Shown piece after piece: positions 43,155 to 53,178 of a DNA stretch of 64,000 nt. The stretch comes from an uncultured Bacteroidales bacterium (GTDB taxonomy: Bacteria > Bacteroidota > Bacteroidia > Bacteroidales > F082), in the NCBI GenBank assembly GCA_900317055.1, contig ONFF01000015.1, positions 96,550 to 160,549 on the forward strand. Direction: 5' to 3'. Each line of letters begins with the position of its first letter. Positions within the stretch are counted from its first letter, which is position 1. The notes beneath the pieces are model-generated. The model did not search any database. It saw only the letters and a list, made by a program, of their open reading frames with translations, and was not told the origin of the DNA. The position numbers and the translations under genes were made by a program.

Positions 43155-44895
43155 GTTTCAGTTCCTCCTTTAACTGTCCAAGATATTTTTCAAATTGTTC
43201 CGACTTGTATTCCGAGTAGTTCATCTGACGGCAGATGTTGATCAAGCCCTTAAAATAGGTCGTGCACTCCTCGAAGTTGTCGAACTTGAAGCTGCGGTCG
43301 CAGATTTCAAGCACAAGGTCGAGCATGAACTTCTGACGCTCGAGTGGCGTGGAGCCGTCGATGTCATCGAAAGCGTCTTGCTGCAGGATGACAAAGTCGA
43401 CCAATTCCGACTTCCAATATTGCTCGTGGTACGACATCGGCACGCCGTCGTCGCCCAAGATGTTGATCTGCTCGTAGGCATCCTTGCCTCGGCGGATGAT
43501 ATATTTCGTCTTCGTCACCTTGTCGACCCAACCCTTCTCAATCTTGCTGTCAAGATACTCGATGATTTCGGGATATTCGAGGTATTTTGAATAGGAATCG
43601 ACGGGGTCGACGGCGGGATAACGCTTCTTGTCGGCGCGATTCTGCGAGAGGCCGTAGAAGCAACGGGCGGCTTTCTTCGTGGATTCGGTCACAGGTTCCT
43701 TCAGGTTACCGCCGGCAGGCGACACTGTTCCGATGAAGGTGATGGAGCCCGACTGGCCGTTGTTCAATTTTACATAACCAGCGCGGGCGTAGAAGTTGGA
43801 GATGATGGCCGAGAGGTCGACAGGGAAGCCGTCCTGACCAGGCAATTCCTCCAAGCGGTTACTCATCTCACGCAAGGCCTGTGCCCAACGCGAGGTGGAG
43901 TCGGCCAGCAACAGCACCTTCATGCCCATGGCGCGGTAGTACTCGCCGAGGGTCATGGCCGTGTAAACGGAGGCCTCACGGGCAGCTACCGGCATGTTGG
44001 AGGTGTTGCAAATGATAATGGTACGCTCCATCAGCGAGCGACCCGTGTGCTTGTCCTTCAGCTCGGGGAACTCGGTGAAGATTTCCACGACCTCGTTGGC
44101 ACGCTCACCGCAGGCCGCCATGATGATGATGTCGGCATCAGCTTGCTCAGCGAGGGCGTGTTGCAACACGGTCTTGCCGCAGCCGAAAGGTCCGGGGATG
44201 AAGCCTGTGCCGCCTTCGGCGATGGGATTCAGCGTGTCGATGCAACGCACGCCCGTCTCCATCACCTTGAAGGGACGCGGTTTCTCCACATAGCCACCCA
44301 CGGCCACCTTAACGGGCCATTTCTGCATCATCGTCACCTTCACCTCCTCGCCTTCCGCGTTGGTCAGCGTGGCGATGGTGTCAGTAATATTGTATTGTCC
44401 GGCGGCAACCACATTCTTCACAGTGTAAGTGCCCTTGAAGTTAAACGGCACCATGATTTTGTGGGGCAGCCAGCCTTCCTTGACTTCGCCCAGCCAGTCG
44501 GCGGCAACCACTTGGTCACCCGCCTTGGCGATAGGCTTGAAGTCCCAAAGTTTCTCTTCGTCGAGGGCCTTGGTGTATTCACCGCGTTTCAGAAACACGC
44601 CTTCCATAGTGGCGAGGTTGTTCTGCAGGCCGTCGAAGTTGCTCGAAAGCAAACCAGGTCCCAAGGTCACCTCAAGCATGTAGCCTTGGAATTCCACCTT
44701 GTCACCAATCTGCAGGCCGCGGGTGCTCTCAAACACCTGCACGGAGGCTTTGTTCCCGTTCACCTTGATGACCTCTGCCATCAACTCGACGCCGTCGAGG
44801 TCGATGAAACAGATCTCATTCTGTGCCACAGGGCCGTCCACCTCTACAGTGACGAGGTTTGCAATGATTCCTGTAACTTTTCCTGTTGTTTTCAT
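43147..44895 (-). CDS. ntpA: V-type ATPase catalytic subunit A
   Basis: The 582-residue catalytic subunit has Walker A GPFGCGKTVLQ, the GERANEVVEIFTEFPEL block and LADSTSRWAQALREMS. The bulge domain characteristic of A subunits is present before the P-loop. It hydrolyses or makes ATP in the A3B3 head. It follows the DUF2764 gene after a 110-bp gap holding two palindromes. Confidence 0.96.
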   Translation of the reverse strand: MKTTGKVTGIIANLVTVEVDGPVAQNEICFIDLDGVELMAEVIKVNGNKASVQVFESTRGLQIGDKVEFQGYMLEVTLGPGLLSSNFDGLQNNLATMEGVFLKRGEYTKALDEEKLWDFKPIAKAGDQVVAADWLGEVKEGWLPHKIMVPFNFKGTYTVKNVVAAGQYNITDTIATLTNAEGEEVKVTMMQKWPVKVAVGGYVEKPRPFKVMETGVRCIDTLNPIAEGGTGFIPGPFGCGKTVLQHALAEQADADIIIMAACGERANEVVEIFTEFPELKDKHTGRSLMERTIIICNTSNMPVAAREASVYTAMTLGEYYRAMGMKVLLLADSTSRWAQALREMSNRLEELPGQDGFPVDLSAIISNFYARAGYVKLNNGQSGSITFIGTVSPAGGNLKEPVTESTKKAARCFYGLSQNRADKKRYPAVDPVDSYSKYLEYPEIIEYLDSKIEKGWVDKVTKTKYIIRRGKDAYEQINILGDDGVPMSYHEQYWKSELVDFVILQQDAFDDIDGSTPLERQKFMLDLVLEICDRSFKFDNFEECTTYFKGLINICRQMNYSEYKSEQFEKYLGQLKEELKHE

Positions 44896-44948
44896 ATGTT
44901 GTTGTTTCTAATTTCTATCAAGTTTTGTTTGTCCGTCGGAGTTGAACC

Positions 44949-45000
44949 AGGGGATTTCAAATCCCCTTTTCCTTTCGGTCGGATTGCAAATCCGACCGAA
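44949..45000. repeat. Double palindrome between DUF2764 and subunit A genes
   Basis: AGGGGATTT/AAATCCCCT (44949-44967, one-base loop) is followed six bases later by TTCGGTCGGATT/AATCCGACCGAA (44974-45000, three-base loop). Both stems are perfect. It lies within the V-type operon, so it would be in the mRNA between the two genes. Confidence 0.8.
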
Positions 45001-45005
45001 CCTAA

Positions 45006-45599
45006 TCACACACTTAAATCCAAATTGGCACTCGTGCCTCGAATCTCTTGAACCAACTTCTTAAACATCTCCTGTCCCTTGGCCGCGTCGAGTTCGGCCC
45101 AACGCTGCACCGTCTTGGCCTTGACCAAGAAGGCGAGAATGGCGTTCATATTGAAGTAGTCCATGCGGGCGATGTCGGAGGCTTTCTCCCATTTCAGCTC
45201 GTCCATTTTCTGCTCGCGCTCCACGAAGTCGGCATCGGCGAGGATTTCCTCAATCTGTTTGGCTTCCTCGAAGTCGGCCTCGGGCAGCTCCACCATATAG
45301 TCCTCCCCTTTCTTGCCCAGGCGCTTGGCCAGATAGTTCACCTTCATGTTGCGCAGGCGGCCGTCGAAGTCGAAATACTCGCGGATGAAACGGTTCTTGC
45401 TTTTGGCGGCCTTGTCATAAAACTCCGCACCGAGGCTGTCCTCATTGAAGCCTTCTTCCATGAGTTCGACCAACTTCTGGTCTTTCTCGGAGAGCAGCTC
45501 CATGATAGACTCCTTCACGGCGGCATAGTCGAAGCCCGTGTTCTCGAAGCCCGAGGTAAGTTCCGGCAAGCCGGCCACTATATAGACATAGTTATCCAT
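45006..45599 (-). CDS. DUF2764 protein of the V-type ATPase operon
   Basis: The 197-residue soluble, mostly helical protein begins MDNYVYIVAGLPELTSGF and matches the DUF2764 family by recall. It has a 1-bp stop-start overlap (TGATG) with subunit E. Bacteroidota V-type operons carry this gene where other organisms have subunit C. It may therefore link the rotor or ring to the head in the manner of subunit C (inference). No catalytic motif is seen. Confidence 0.82.
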   Translation of the reverse strand: MDNYVYIVAGLPELTSGFENTGFDYAAVKESIMELLSEKDQKLVELMEEGFNEDSLGAEFYDKAAKSKNRFIREYFDFDGRLRNMKVNYLAKRLGKKGEDYMVELPEADFEEAKQIEEILADADFVEREQKMDELKWEKASDIARMDYFNMNAILAFLVKAKTVQRWAELDAAKGQEMFKKLVQEIRGTSANLDLSV

Positions 45600-46210
45600 C
45601 AGCCGAAGAGGATTTTCTTGGTGGCAGGACGCAGGTAGTTGGCGATAAGTTGGGTAAACTCCTCATCGGTGAACTGGAGCACATAGCCGCCATCCTTGGG
45701 CGCGACCTTGAAGCCGCCGTTCATCTTCTTGGAGTAGTCCACCTTTACCTCGCCCTTGAACTGGTTGGCGATTTGGCTCTTCACGAAAGGCTCCACCTCA
45801 GCCTTCAAAGCTTCAGGCAAAATAAGGTTCAAGTCAACGGGCGACGCATTCTGCGGGTTGAAAGCCTTCACTACGCTGCTAATCAGCTCCTTCACAAAGG
45901 CAGCATTGCCCATGTTGGCCTTCACTCCTTCGGTAGCGGTCTTGGTCACCACCATCTTCTCGATTTCTTGTTTCGTCACGGCGATGCTTTGGGTGGCCGC
46001 CATCTTGATGTCGGCATTCACCTTGGTCTTCATCTCCTCGGCTTCTTTGTTGGCCTGAGCGATGATGCGGTCGGCCTCGGCCTTGGCATAGGCCACGATG
46101 CGGTCGGCCTCGGCTTGTGCCTTCTGCACGAGTTCTTCACCGTCGTGTTTTCCTTTCGACAAGCCCTCGTTATAAAGCCTGTCGGTCAATTCTTGCAGTT
46201 TGTCTTGCAT
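45599..46210 (-). CDS. ntpE: V-type ATPase subunit E (peripheral stalk)
   Basis: The 203-residue protein has a long N-terminal helix with AKAEADRIIAQANKEAEEMKTKV and a C-terminal globular domain ending in KKILFG, typical of subunit E. It forms the peripheral stalk. It is the first gene of the operon. A -7 element (TAATTTTG, 46248-46255, minus strand) lies about 40 bp upstream. No partner subunit G/H gene was found nearby. Confidence 0.9.
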   Translation of the reverse strand: MQDKLQELTDRLYNEGLSKGKHDGEELVQKAQAEADRIVAYAKAEADRIIAQANKEAEEMKTKVNADIKMAATQSIAVTKQEIEKMVVTKTATEGVKANMGNAAFVKELISSVVKAFNPQNASPVDLNLILPEALKAEVEPFVKSQIANQFKGEVKVDYSKKMNGGFKVAPKDGGYVLQFTDEEFTQLIANYLRPATKKILFG

Positions 46211-46247
46211 ATATTTTTTGATTTGTTGATTCTATGATTTAAGGGGG

Positions 46248-47895
<1,648 letters not shown>

Positions 47896-47951
47896 TTAAT
47901 AAGGTGAAATGAATCGAAACAAAAGACATGAGACCATAAGGCACTCCATTC

Positions 47952-48059
47952 AGCCTTTAACCCTCATTGCGGGCTTGACCCGCAATCCCTCACGCCGAGA
48001 AAGACAACCCTTCGGCACGAGGGATGGCGGATGTTCCTCCGCCATGAGGATAAAAGGCT
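47952..48059. repeat. Three-armed palindromic repeat, copy 1 (atpD-atpC gap)
   Basis: Outer arms AGCCTTTAACCCTCAT and ATGAGGATAAAAGGCT enclose three hairpins: ATTGCGGG/CCCGCAAT (47966-47986), a central CCCTCACGCC.../...GGCACGAGGG (47987-48023) and ATGGCGGA/TCCGCCAT (48024-48045). A second copy in reverse orientation is at 53179-53286. Confidence 0.85.
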
Positions 48060-48102
48060 CTGTCATAGTTAACTTAGGTCAAATGTCAAAAACATCACTT
48101 GT

Positions 48103-48342
48103 ATGAAAGTCGAGATCATATCACCGAGCGATACCCTGTTTGAGGGCGAAGCCAGTTCCGTCACGGTGCCGAGCCAGTTGGGACCATTCACCCTGTTGGA
48201 ACACCACGCCGCCATCGTCGCCATCCTTGAGGCCGGCAAGGTCAGCCTCACCGACGACAAAGGCGAGCATCATGAGTTTGCCATCAAAGGCGGCTTCACC
48301 GAGAACCACGACAACCACCTGACCATCTGCGTAGAGCTATGA
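48103..48342 (+). CDS. atpC: F-type ATP synthase subunit epsilon, short form
   Basis: The 79-residue protein covers only the N-terminal beta-sandwich (MKVEIISPSDTLFEGEASSV ... GPFTLLEHHAAIVAIL). The C-terminal helical hairpin that inhibits ATP hydrolysis in many bacteria is absent; the usual length is about 130-140. Short epsilon proteins are known in Bacteroidota. The stop codon overlaps the next start by 4 bp (ATGA). Confidence 0.92.
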   Translation: MKVEIISPSDTLFEGEASSVTVPSQLGPFTLLEHHAAIVAILEAGKVSLTDDKGEHHEFAIKGGFTENHDNHLTICVEL

Positions 48343-48734
48343 AAAAGAACACGCTGACCATATATCTTGCTGTCTTCCTGCTCATCTGCATCGTCTTGGA
48401 TGGCATCCTGCTCTGTTTCTTCGCCGAGAAGGAATGGTGGAACAAGTGGATGATCATGGGACCCAACCTCTATATGGTTTTGGGGGCTTTCTATTGCCAC
48501 TTAATGAAGAAGAATGTGGACGAGCACCCCGACAAGCTCACCTGGCTGCTGGTCTACAAAGGCATCAAGATGGTGCTCACCGTGGTAGCCATGGTGCTTT
48601 ACATCCTCTTCGTCAAGGAAAACAGCAAGGCTTTTGTCATCGTCACGGCTTCGGCCTACTTGGTCGCATTGGTCGCGGAGACCTGCGTCTACAACCATTA
48701 TGTCAAACATAAGAACAAAGAAAACAAAGCATGA
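48339..48734 (+). CDS. AtpI-like membrane protein of the ATP synthase operon
   Basis: The 131-residue protein has four predicted membrane helices: residues about 5-28, 38-56, 66-92 and 97-118. It starts by ATGA overlap with atpC and ends by ATGA overlap with atpB, so translation is coupled on both sides. Size, topology and position suggest the role of AtpI, an assembly factor for the c-ring, but sequence similarity to AtpI is not obvious. No domain could be named. Confidence 0.75.
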   Translation: MKKNTLTIYLAVFLLICIVLDGILLCFFAEKEWWNKWMIMGPNLYMVLGAFYCHLMKKNVDEHPDKLTWLLVYKGIKMVLTVVAMVLYILFVKENSKAFVIVTASAYLVALVAETCVYNHYVKHKNKENKA

Positions 48735-49840
48735 ACCATGTTTTGAAACATATCGTCTTCTTCCTCCTTTTTGCATGGATGGCCTTCGCACCTGTCCAGA
48801 GCATGGCCCAGGACAGTCTGCAAGAGCCCAAGAAGGAGAAATTCGACGCCAAGTCGTTCATCTTCGGCCATACTGGCGACTCCTATTGTTTCCATATCAC
48901 GGAAATCAAGGGTGAGCCCGTGTGCGTGTGGCTGCCCGTCATCGTCAAATGCAAGGACGGCGGCGGCTGGCACTGCTTCTCGTCGAAGCATGTCTGCGAG
49001 CTGAAGGAAGGCGAGACCTTCAACCACAAAGGTGCCAACTTCTACATCGCGCCCATCAACGCCGACAAATACCCAGGCAAACTGGTGGAAGTGAAAGCCG
49101 ATGGCAGCCTCTCGCGGCCTTTCGACATCTCGTTCACCAAAAACGCTTTCGGCATTTTTGTCGTCTGCATCTTCCTCTTGGCCTTCTTCCTGCCTGCCGC
49201 GCGCAAGTACAAGAAAGACCCCATGGCCCAGCCCACCAAATACCAAGGCTTGGTGGAATGGCTCACCTACACTGTCCTCGACGGCATCATCCGGCCCAAC
49301 ATCCGCAAGGAGAAAGTGAACAAGTTCGCACCTTATCTGTTAACGGTGTTCTTCTTCATTTTCTTTGCAAACCTCTTCGGCCTCATCCCGTTCTTCCCCT
49401 TCGGGGCAAACGTGACAGGCAACCTCAGCATCACCGTAGTGCTTGCCCTGATGACCTACTTCTTCGTGAACCTCTTCGGCAACAGGCACTACTGGAAGGA
49501 CATCCTCTGGCCCGACGTGCCCATCTTCCTGAAAGCCTTCCCGCTTATGCCTATCATCGAGCTCATCTCCACCATCACCAAGCCCTTCGCCCTGATGGTG
49601 CGTCTCTTCGCCAACATCCTCGCCGGCCACATCGTCATCATGGTGCTCATGGCACTGATCTTCATCATAGGCGGCATGTATGGCGCAGGCATGGGCGGCG
49701 TGATGAGCGTCGTATCCATCTTCATGACCATCTTCATGACGGCCCTGGAGCTGTTGGTGGCCTACATCCAGGCCTATGTATTCACTATGCTGTCGTCGAT
49801 CTTCATCGGCATGGCACAAGAAGAACCTAAACATGAATAA
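48731..49840 (+). CDS. atpB: F-type ATP synthase subunit a
   Basis: The 369-residue protein starts with a signal peptide (ending SMAQ) and a ~130-residue extracytoplasmic extension containing several cysteines, an arrangement typical of Bacteroidota subunit a. The C-terminal membrane part carries the essential arginine in ALMVRLFANILAGH. Subunit a forms the proton half-channels against the c-ring. It overlaps the AtpI-like gene by 4 bp. The gap to atpE (177 bp) holds a hairpin repeat. Confidence 0.94.
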   Translation: MNHVLKHIVFFLLFAWMAFAPVQSMAQDSLQEPKKEKFDAKSFIFGHTGDSYCFHITEIKGEPVCVWLPVIVKCKDGGGWHCFSSKHVCELKEGETFNHKGANFYIAPINADKYPGKLVEVKADGSLSRPFDISFTKNAFGIFVVCIFLLAFFLPAARKYKKDPMAQPTKYQGLVEWLTYTVLDGIIRPNIRKEKVNKFAPYLLTVFFFIFFANLFGLIPFFPFGANVTGNLSITVVLALMTYFFVNLFGNRHYWKDILWPDVPIFLKAFPLMPIIELISTITKPFALMVRLFANILAGHIVIMVLMALIFIIGGMYGAGMGGVMSVVSIFMTIFMTALELLVAYIQAYVFTMLSSIFIGMAQEEPKHE

Positions 49841-49866
49841 TAAGCAACTATATAATTTGACATAGC

Positions 49867-49970
49867 ATCTGGCTTCTGGCATCTGGCCTTTGGCTGCTTT
49901 ATGACAATGGGGAAAATCAAATCTTCGTCAAAGCAGCCAGCAGCCAAGAGCCAGCAGCCAAGAGCCAAAG
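49867..49970. repeat. Tandem-arm hairpin repeat before atpE (TGGC/GCCA class)
   Basis: The left arm has repeated TCTGGC/TTTGGC units (49869-49894), a stem start GGCTGCTTT..GAC, then a 23-base loop. The right arm GTCAAAGCAGCC is followed by repeated AGCAGCCAAGAGCC units (49926-49969). It fills the atpB-atpE gap. Confidence 0.75.
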
Positions 49971-50017
49971 AAAACAATTAAACACTTAAACAAATAAACA
50001 CTTAAACTTTAAACACC

Positions 50018-50263
50018 ATGTTATTATCAACCATCCTTGAAGCCGTATCGTACGTGCCAGGTCTGGCCGCTATCGCAGCAGCCATCGCAGTGATTGGTGC
50101 CGCATTGGGCATCGGCAAAATCGGTCAGTCAGCCATGGAAGCCATGGCCCGTCAGCCCGAAGCCGCCGATGGCATCCGTTCCGGCATGATCATCGCCGGC
50201 GCTCTCGTCGAAGGTGCAACCCTGTTCGCCATCGTCGTCTGCCTGCTGGCCGCACTCGGCTAA
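50018..50263 (+). CDS. atpE: F-type ATP synthase subunit c
   Basis: The 81-residue hairpin has the loop signature ARQPEA (residues 44-49) and the ion-binding carboxylate Glu65 in ALVEGATLF. The Na+ signature of Na+-coupled c subunits (Gln in helix 1 and Ser/Thr right after the Glu) is missing: helix 1 has Ile at the Gln position and Gly66 follows the Glu. Proton coupling is predicted. Long hairpin repeats lie on both sides of this gene. Confidence 0.95.
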   Translation: MLLSTILEAVSYVPGLAAIAAAIAVIGAALGIGKIGQSAMEAMARQPEAADGIRSGMIIAGALVEGATLFAIVVCLLAALG

Positions 50264-50272
50264 AGTCTCGGG

Positions 50273-50386
50273 CATAGTCCCAAGACGCGATGCAGGACTA
50301 TATGACACGGGACTGCGAGACTACGAGACTGCGAGACGTGAATCGACTCGGAGTCCCGAAGTCCCGAAGTCCCGAAGTCCCGCGTC
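50273..50386. repeat. Tandem-arm hairpin repeat after atpE (GACTTCGG octamers)
   Basis: A small hairpin TAGTCC/GGACTA (50275-50300) precedes the main one. The main left arm is three octamers GACTGCGA/GACTACGA/GACTGCGA (50311-50334). The right arm is repeated AGTCCCGA units (50352-50386), which can pair in several registers. It lies in the 167-bp atpE-atpF gap. Confidence 0.8.
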
Positions 50387-50430
50387 AAAAAAAAGAACTA
50401 CAAATTACTAGACACTTAAAATCACCAAAC

Positions 50431-50934
50431 ATGGATCTATTTCTTCCCGAAAGTGGATTAGTGATATGGATGCTCATCGCCTTCGTCATCGTGCTCGTCA
50501 TCTTGGCGAAAGCAGGCTGGCCGATGATCATGGGCGCCGTGGAGAAACGCAACGCCCACATCTCTGACTCGTTGCTGGCCGCCGAAGAAGCCAACAATGC
50601 CCTTGCAGGCATCGAACAGAAACGGCAGGAGACCATGGCAGCTGCCCAAGCTGAGCAAATCAAGATCATGAAGGAGAGCCAAGACCTGAAAAACCAGCTC
50701 ATCGAAGAGGCGAAGACGCAAGCCCGACAGGAAGCTGAGAAAATCGTGGCCGACGCCCGCCTGAAAATCGAAAAGGAGCAAGCCGAGGCCATGGCGAACA
50801 TCAAGAATGAGGTCATCGCCCTCTCGGTCGACATCGCCGAGAAGCTGCTGCAACGCGAGCTGAGCGACAAATCATCGCAAAACGCCTATATCGAGCAACT
50901 GCTCAAAAACAACCCACCCCGCATTGAGGCATAA
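50431..50934 (+). CDS. atpF: F-type ATP synthase subunit b
   Basis: The 167-residue protein starts at MDLFLPESGLVIWMLIAF; an upstream extension to 50290 is repeat sequence and not coding. One N-terminal membrane helix is followed by a long alanine/glutamate-rich coiled coil, the peripheral stalk. The delta gene follows 3 bp later. Confidence 0.93.
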   Translation: MDLFLPESGLVIWMLIAFVIVLVILAKAGWPMIMGAVEKRNAHISDSLLAAEEANNALAGIEQKRQETMAAAQAEQIKIMKESQDLKNQLIEEAKTQARQEAEKIVADARLKIEKEQAEAMANIKNEVIALSVDIAEKLLQRELSDKSSQNAYIEQLLKNNPPRIEA

Positions 50935-50937
50935 GCT

Positions 50938-51480
50938 ATGGACAACGGAAAGATATCGGTGAGATACGCTCGGGCATTGTTCCAGACGGCACAAAACCAA
51001 GGCTGCGAGGATGCCGTCTACGACGGCCTCACACGCTTTGCCCACAACTACCTTTTGGCCATCGCCCAGTTCAACGAGGTGCTGGCCGACCCCATCGTGG
51101 CTCAAGAGGAGAAAGTGAAGCTGGTGGAGATGGCCGTGGGCGAGCCCATACACGACTGCCTGAAGCAGTTCATCACCTTCGTGACCGACCAGAAACGCGA
51201 GGACAAGATGTTCCTCATCGCCATGAAATTTATGGAGATGTACCGAACAAAACACAATATCCTAAGCACAAAGGTAACCACCGCTACAGAGCTGTCGGAA
51301 AACAGCTACGATAAAATCAAAGCCTTCATCAAGCAGACCTTCGACGCTGATGCCGAGGTAGACGTCCACATCGACCCGAGCCTCATCGGCGGCTTCATCC
51401 TCGACATCGAGAACACGCGGATGGACGCCAGCGTGGCGGGACAGCTGAATGCACTGAAAAACAGGCTGAAAAGCTCTTAG
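50938..51480 (+). CDS. atpH: F-type ATP synthase subunit delta
   Basis: The 180-residue protein has the OSCP/delta layout: an N-terminal helical domain (ISVRYARALFQTAQNQGCED) and the C-terminal signature DPSLIGGFILDIENTRMDASVAGQLNALKNRL. It joins the peripheral stalk to the alpha3beta3 head. It ends 91 bp before atpA, with a short palindrome between. Confidence 0.94.
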   Translation: MDNGKISVRYARALFQTAQNQGCEDAVYDGLTRFAHNYLLAIAQFNEVLADPIVAQEEKVKLVEMAVGEPIHDCLKQFITFVTDQKREDKMFLIAMKFMEMYRTKHNILSTKVTTATELSENSYDKIKAFIKQTFDADAEVDVHIDPSLIGGFILDIENTRMDASVAGQLNALKNRLKSS

Positions 51481-51487
51481 CCAAAAT

Positions 51488-51525
51488 AGGTTGTCGAAGA
51501 GACGCACGGCCGTGCGTCTCAACCT
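51488..51525. repeat. Short palindrome with extra arms (GAGACG..CGTCTC class) in the atpH-atpA gap
   Basis: A perfect 22-bp palindrome (51499-51520, core GACGCACGGCCGTGCGTC) is flanked by AGGTTG (51488-51493) and CAACCT (51520-51525). The core is nearly the same as that of 2292-2329, but the outer arms differ. Confidence 0.75.
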
Positions 51526-51571
51526 CCAACCAACAATTAAACGATTAAACAATCAACAACTCAACATATAA

Positions 51572-53152
51572 ATGGCAAACATCAAAGCAAGTGAAATATC
51601 GAGCATTCTGCAGATGCAACTCCAGAACATGAGCAACAAGGTGCAGTTCGAGGAGATCGGCAAGGTGCTGCAAGTGAGCGACGGCGTGGCACACGTCTAC
51701 GGCCTCGACAAGGTGCAGTCGAACGAGCTCGTCGAGTTCGAGAACGGCACCATGGGCGTGGTGCTCAACCTTGAGGAAGACAATGTCGGCGTGGTGTTAC
51801 TCGGTCCCACCGAGGGCATCAAGGAAGGCGAGACGGTGAAGCGTACCCAGCGTATCGCCAGCGTCATGGCTGGGGAAGGCTTGCTCGGCCGCGTCGTGGA
51901 CGGCCTCGGCCGACCCATCGATGCCAAAGGCCCCATCCAAGGCAAGACCTACGAGATGCCACTCGAGCGCAAGGCTCCAGGCGTCATCTTCCGCCAACCC
52001 GTGAACCAGCCCCTGCAAACAGGCCTCAAGGCCATCGATGCCATGATCCCCATCGGCCGCGGCCAGCGTGAGCTCATCATCGGCGACCGCCAGACGGGTA
52101 AAACTGCCATCGCCATCGACACCATCATTAATCAGAAGGACAACTTCAAGAACGGTGATCCCGTCTACTGCATCTATGTCGCTGTGGGGCAAAAAGGTAG
52201 CACCGTGGCAAACTTGGTGAAGACCCTTGAAGCGCATGGCGCGATGGACTACACCATCGTGGTAAGTGCCCCGGCTTCGTCACCTGCAGCCATGCAGTTC
52301 TACGCCCCTTACGCTGGTGTCGCCATCGCCGAGTATTTCCGCGACACAGGCCGCCACGCACTCATCATATACGATGACCTCTCGAAGCAGGCCGTGGCCT
52401 ACCGTGAGGTGTCATTGATTCTGCGCCGTCCCCCGGGACGTGAGGCCTACCCTGGCGACATCTTCTACCTCCACAGCCGTCTTCTGGAGCGTGCCGCCAA
52501 GATCATCAAGAACGACGATGTGGCACGCCAGATGAACGACCTGCCCGACAGCATCAAGGACATCGTGAAAGGCGGCGGAAGCATCACCGCACTGCCCATC
52601 ATCGAGACGCAAGCTGGCGACGTGTCGGCTTACATCCCCACCAACGTGATTTCCATCACCGATGGACAGATCTTCCTGGAAACCAGCCTCTTCAATGCAG
52701 GTATCCGCCCAGCCATCAACGTCGGCATCTCGGTGTCGCGTGTGGGTGGTAACGCCCAAATCAAGTCCATGAAAAAGGTGGCCGGCACCCTGAAACTCGA
52801 CCAAGCCCAGTTCCGCGAGATGGAGGCTTTCTCGAAGTTCGGTGCTGAACTCGATGCCGCCACATTGGCCATCTTGGACAAAGGCCGCAAGAATGTGGAA
52901 CTGCTGAAGCAGCCGCAATACACACCCATGCCCGTCGAGAAGCAGGTGGCCATCATCTTCTGCGGTACCAGTGGATTGTTGAGCAAAGTGCCCGAGAACA
53001 AGGTGCTTGAGTTTGAGAAGCAGTTCCTCGACCTCATGGAGGTGAAACACAAGAACGTGATGGAGCAGCTGAAAGCCGGCAAGATCGACGACGACATCAA
53101 GGCGGTCTTGAAGGAGGAAGCTTTGAACCTGAGTGAACACTTTAATGGATAA
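51572..53152 (+). CDS. atpA: F-type ATP synthase subunit alpha
   Basis: The 526-residue regulatory subunit has the P-loop [17 protein letters not shown] and the blocks [29 protein letters not shown] and [33 protein letters not shown]. It alternates with beta in the head. It is followed by the 160-bp gap with the second three-armed repeat and then atpG. Confidence 0.97.
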   Translation: MANIKASEISSILQMQLQNMSNKVQFEEIGKVLQVSDGVAHVYGLDKVQSNELVEFENGTMGVVLNLEEDNVGVVLLGPTEGIKEGETVKRTQRIASVMAGEGLLGRVVDGLGRPIDAKGPIQGKTYEMPLERKAPGVIFRQPVNQPLQTGLKAIDAMIPIGRGQRELIIGDRQTGKTAIAIDTIINQKDNFKNGDPVYCIYVAVGQKGSTVANLVKTLEAHGAMDYTIVVSAPASSPAAMQFYAPYAGVAIAEYFRDTGRHALIIYDDLSKQAVAYREVSLILRRPPGREAYPGDIFYLHSRLLERAAKIIKNDDVARQMNDLPDSIKDIVKGGGSITALPIIETQAGDVSAYIPTNVISITDGQIFLETSLFNAGIRPAINVGISVSRVGGNAQIKSMKKVAGTLKLDQAQFREMEAFSKFGAELDAATLAILDKGRKNVELLKQPQYTPMPVEKQVAIIFCGTSGLLSKVPENKVLEFEKQFLDLMEVKHKNVMEQLKAGKIDDDIKAVLKEEALNLSEHFNG

Positions 53153-53178
53153 GACACTAAACCATGGAACACTACCTT

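Noticed and set aside
47952-48059. Insertion sequence or transposon remnant
   Set aside because: No transposase frame, no target-site duplication could be seen; only a compound palindrome of about 108 bp is present. A non-autonomous element cannot be excluded.
48922-49830. 302-codon plus-strand ORF over atpB
   Set aside because: It is the +2 frame of atpB; its composition (rich in Arg, His and Gln) is typical of a shadow frame, while atpB has clear family motifs.
50311-50386. Possible CRISPR array (regular short repeats)
   Set aside because: Units are 8 bp with no spacers and the second half is the complement of the first. It is a hairpin with tandem arms, not a repeat-spacer array, and no cas genes are present.
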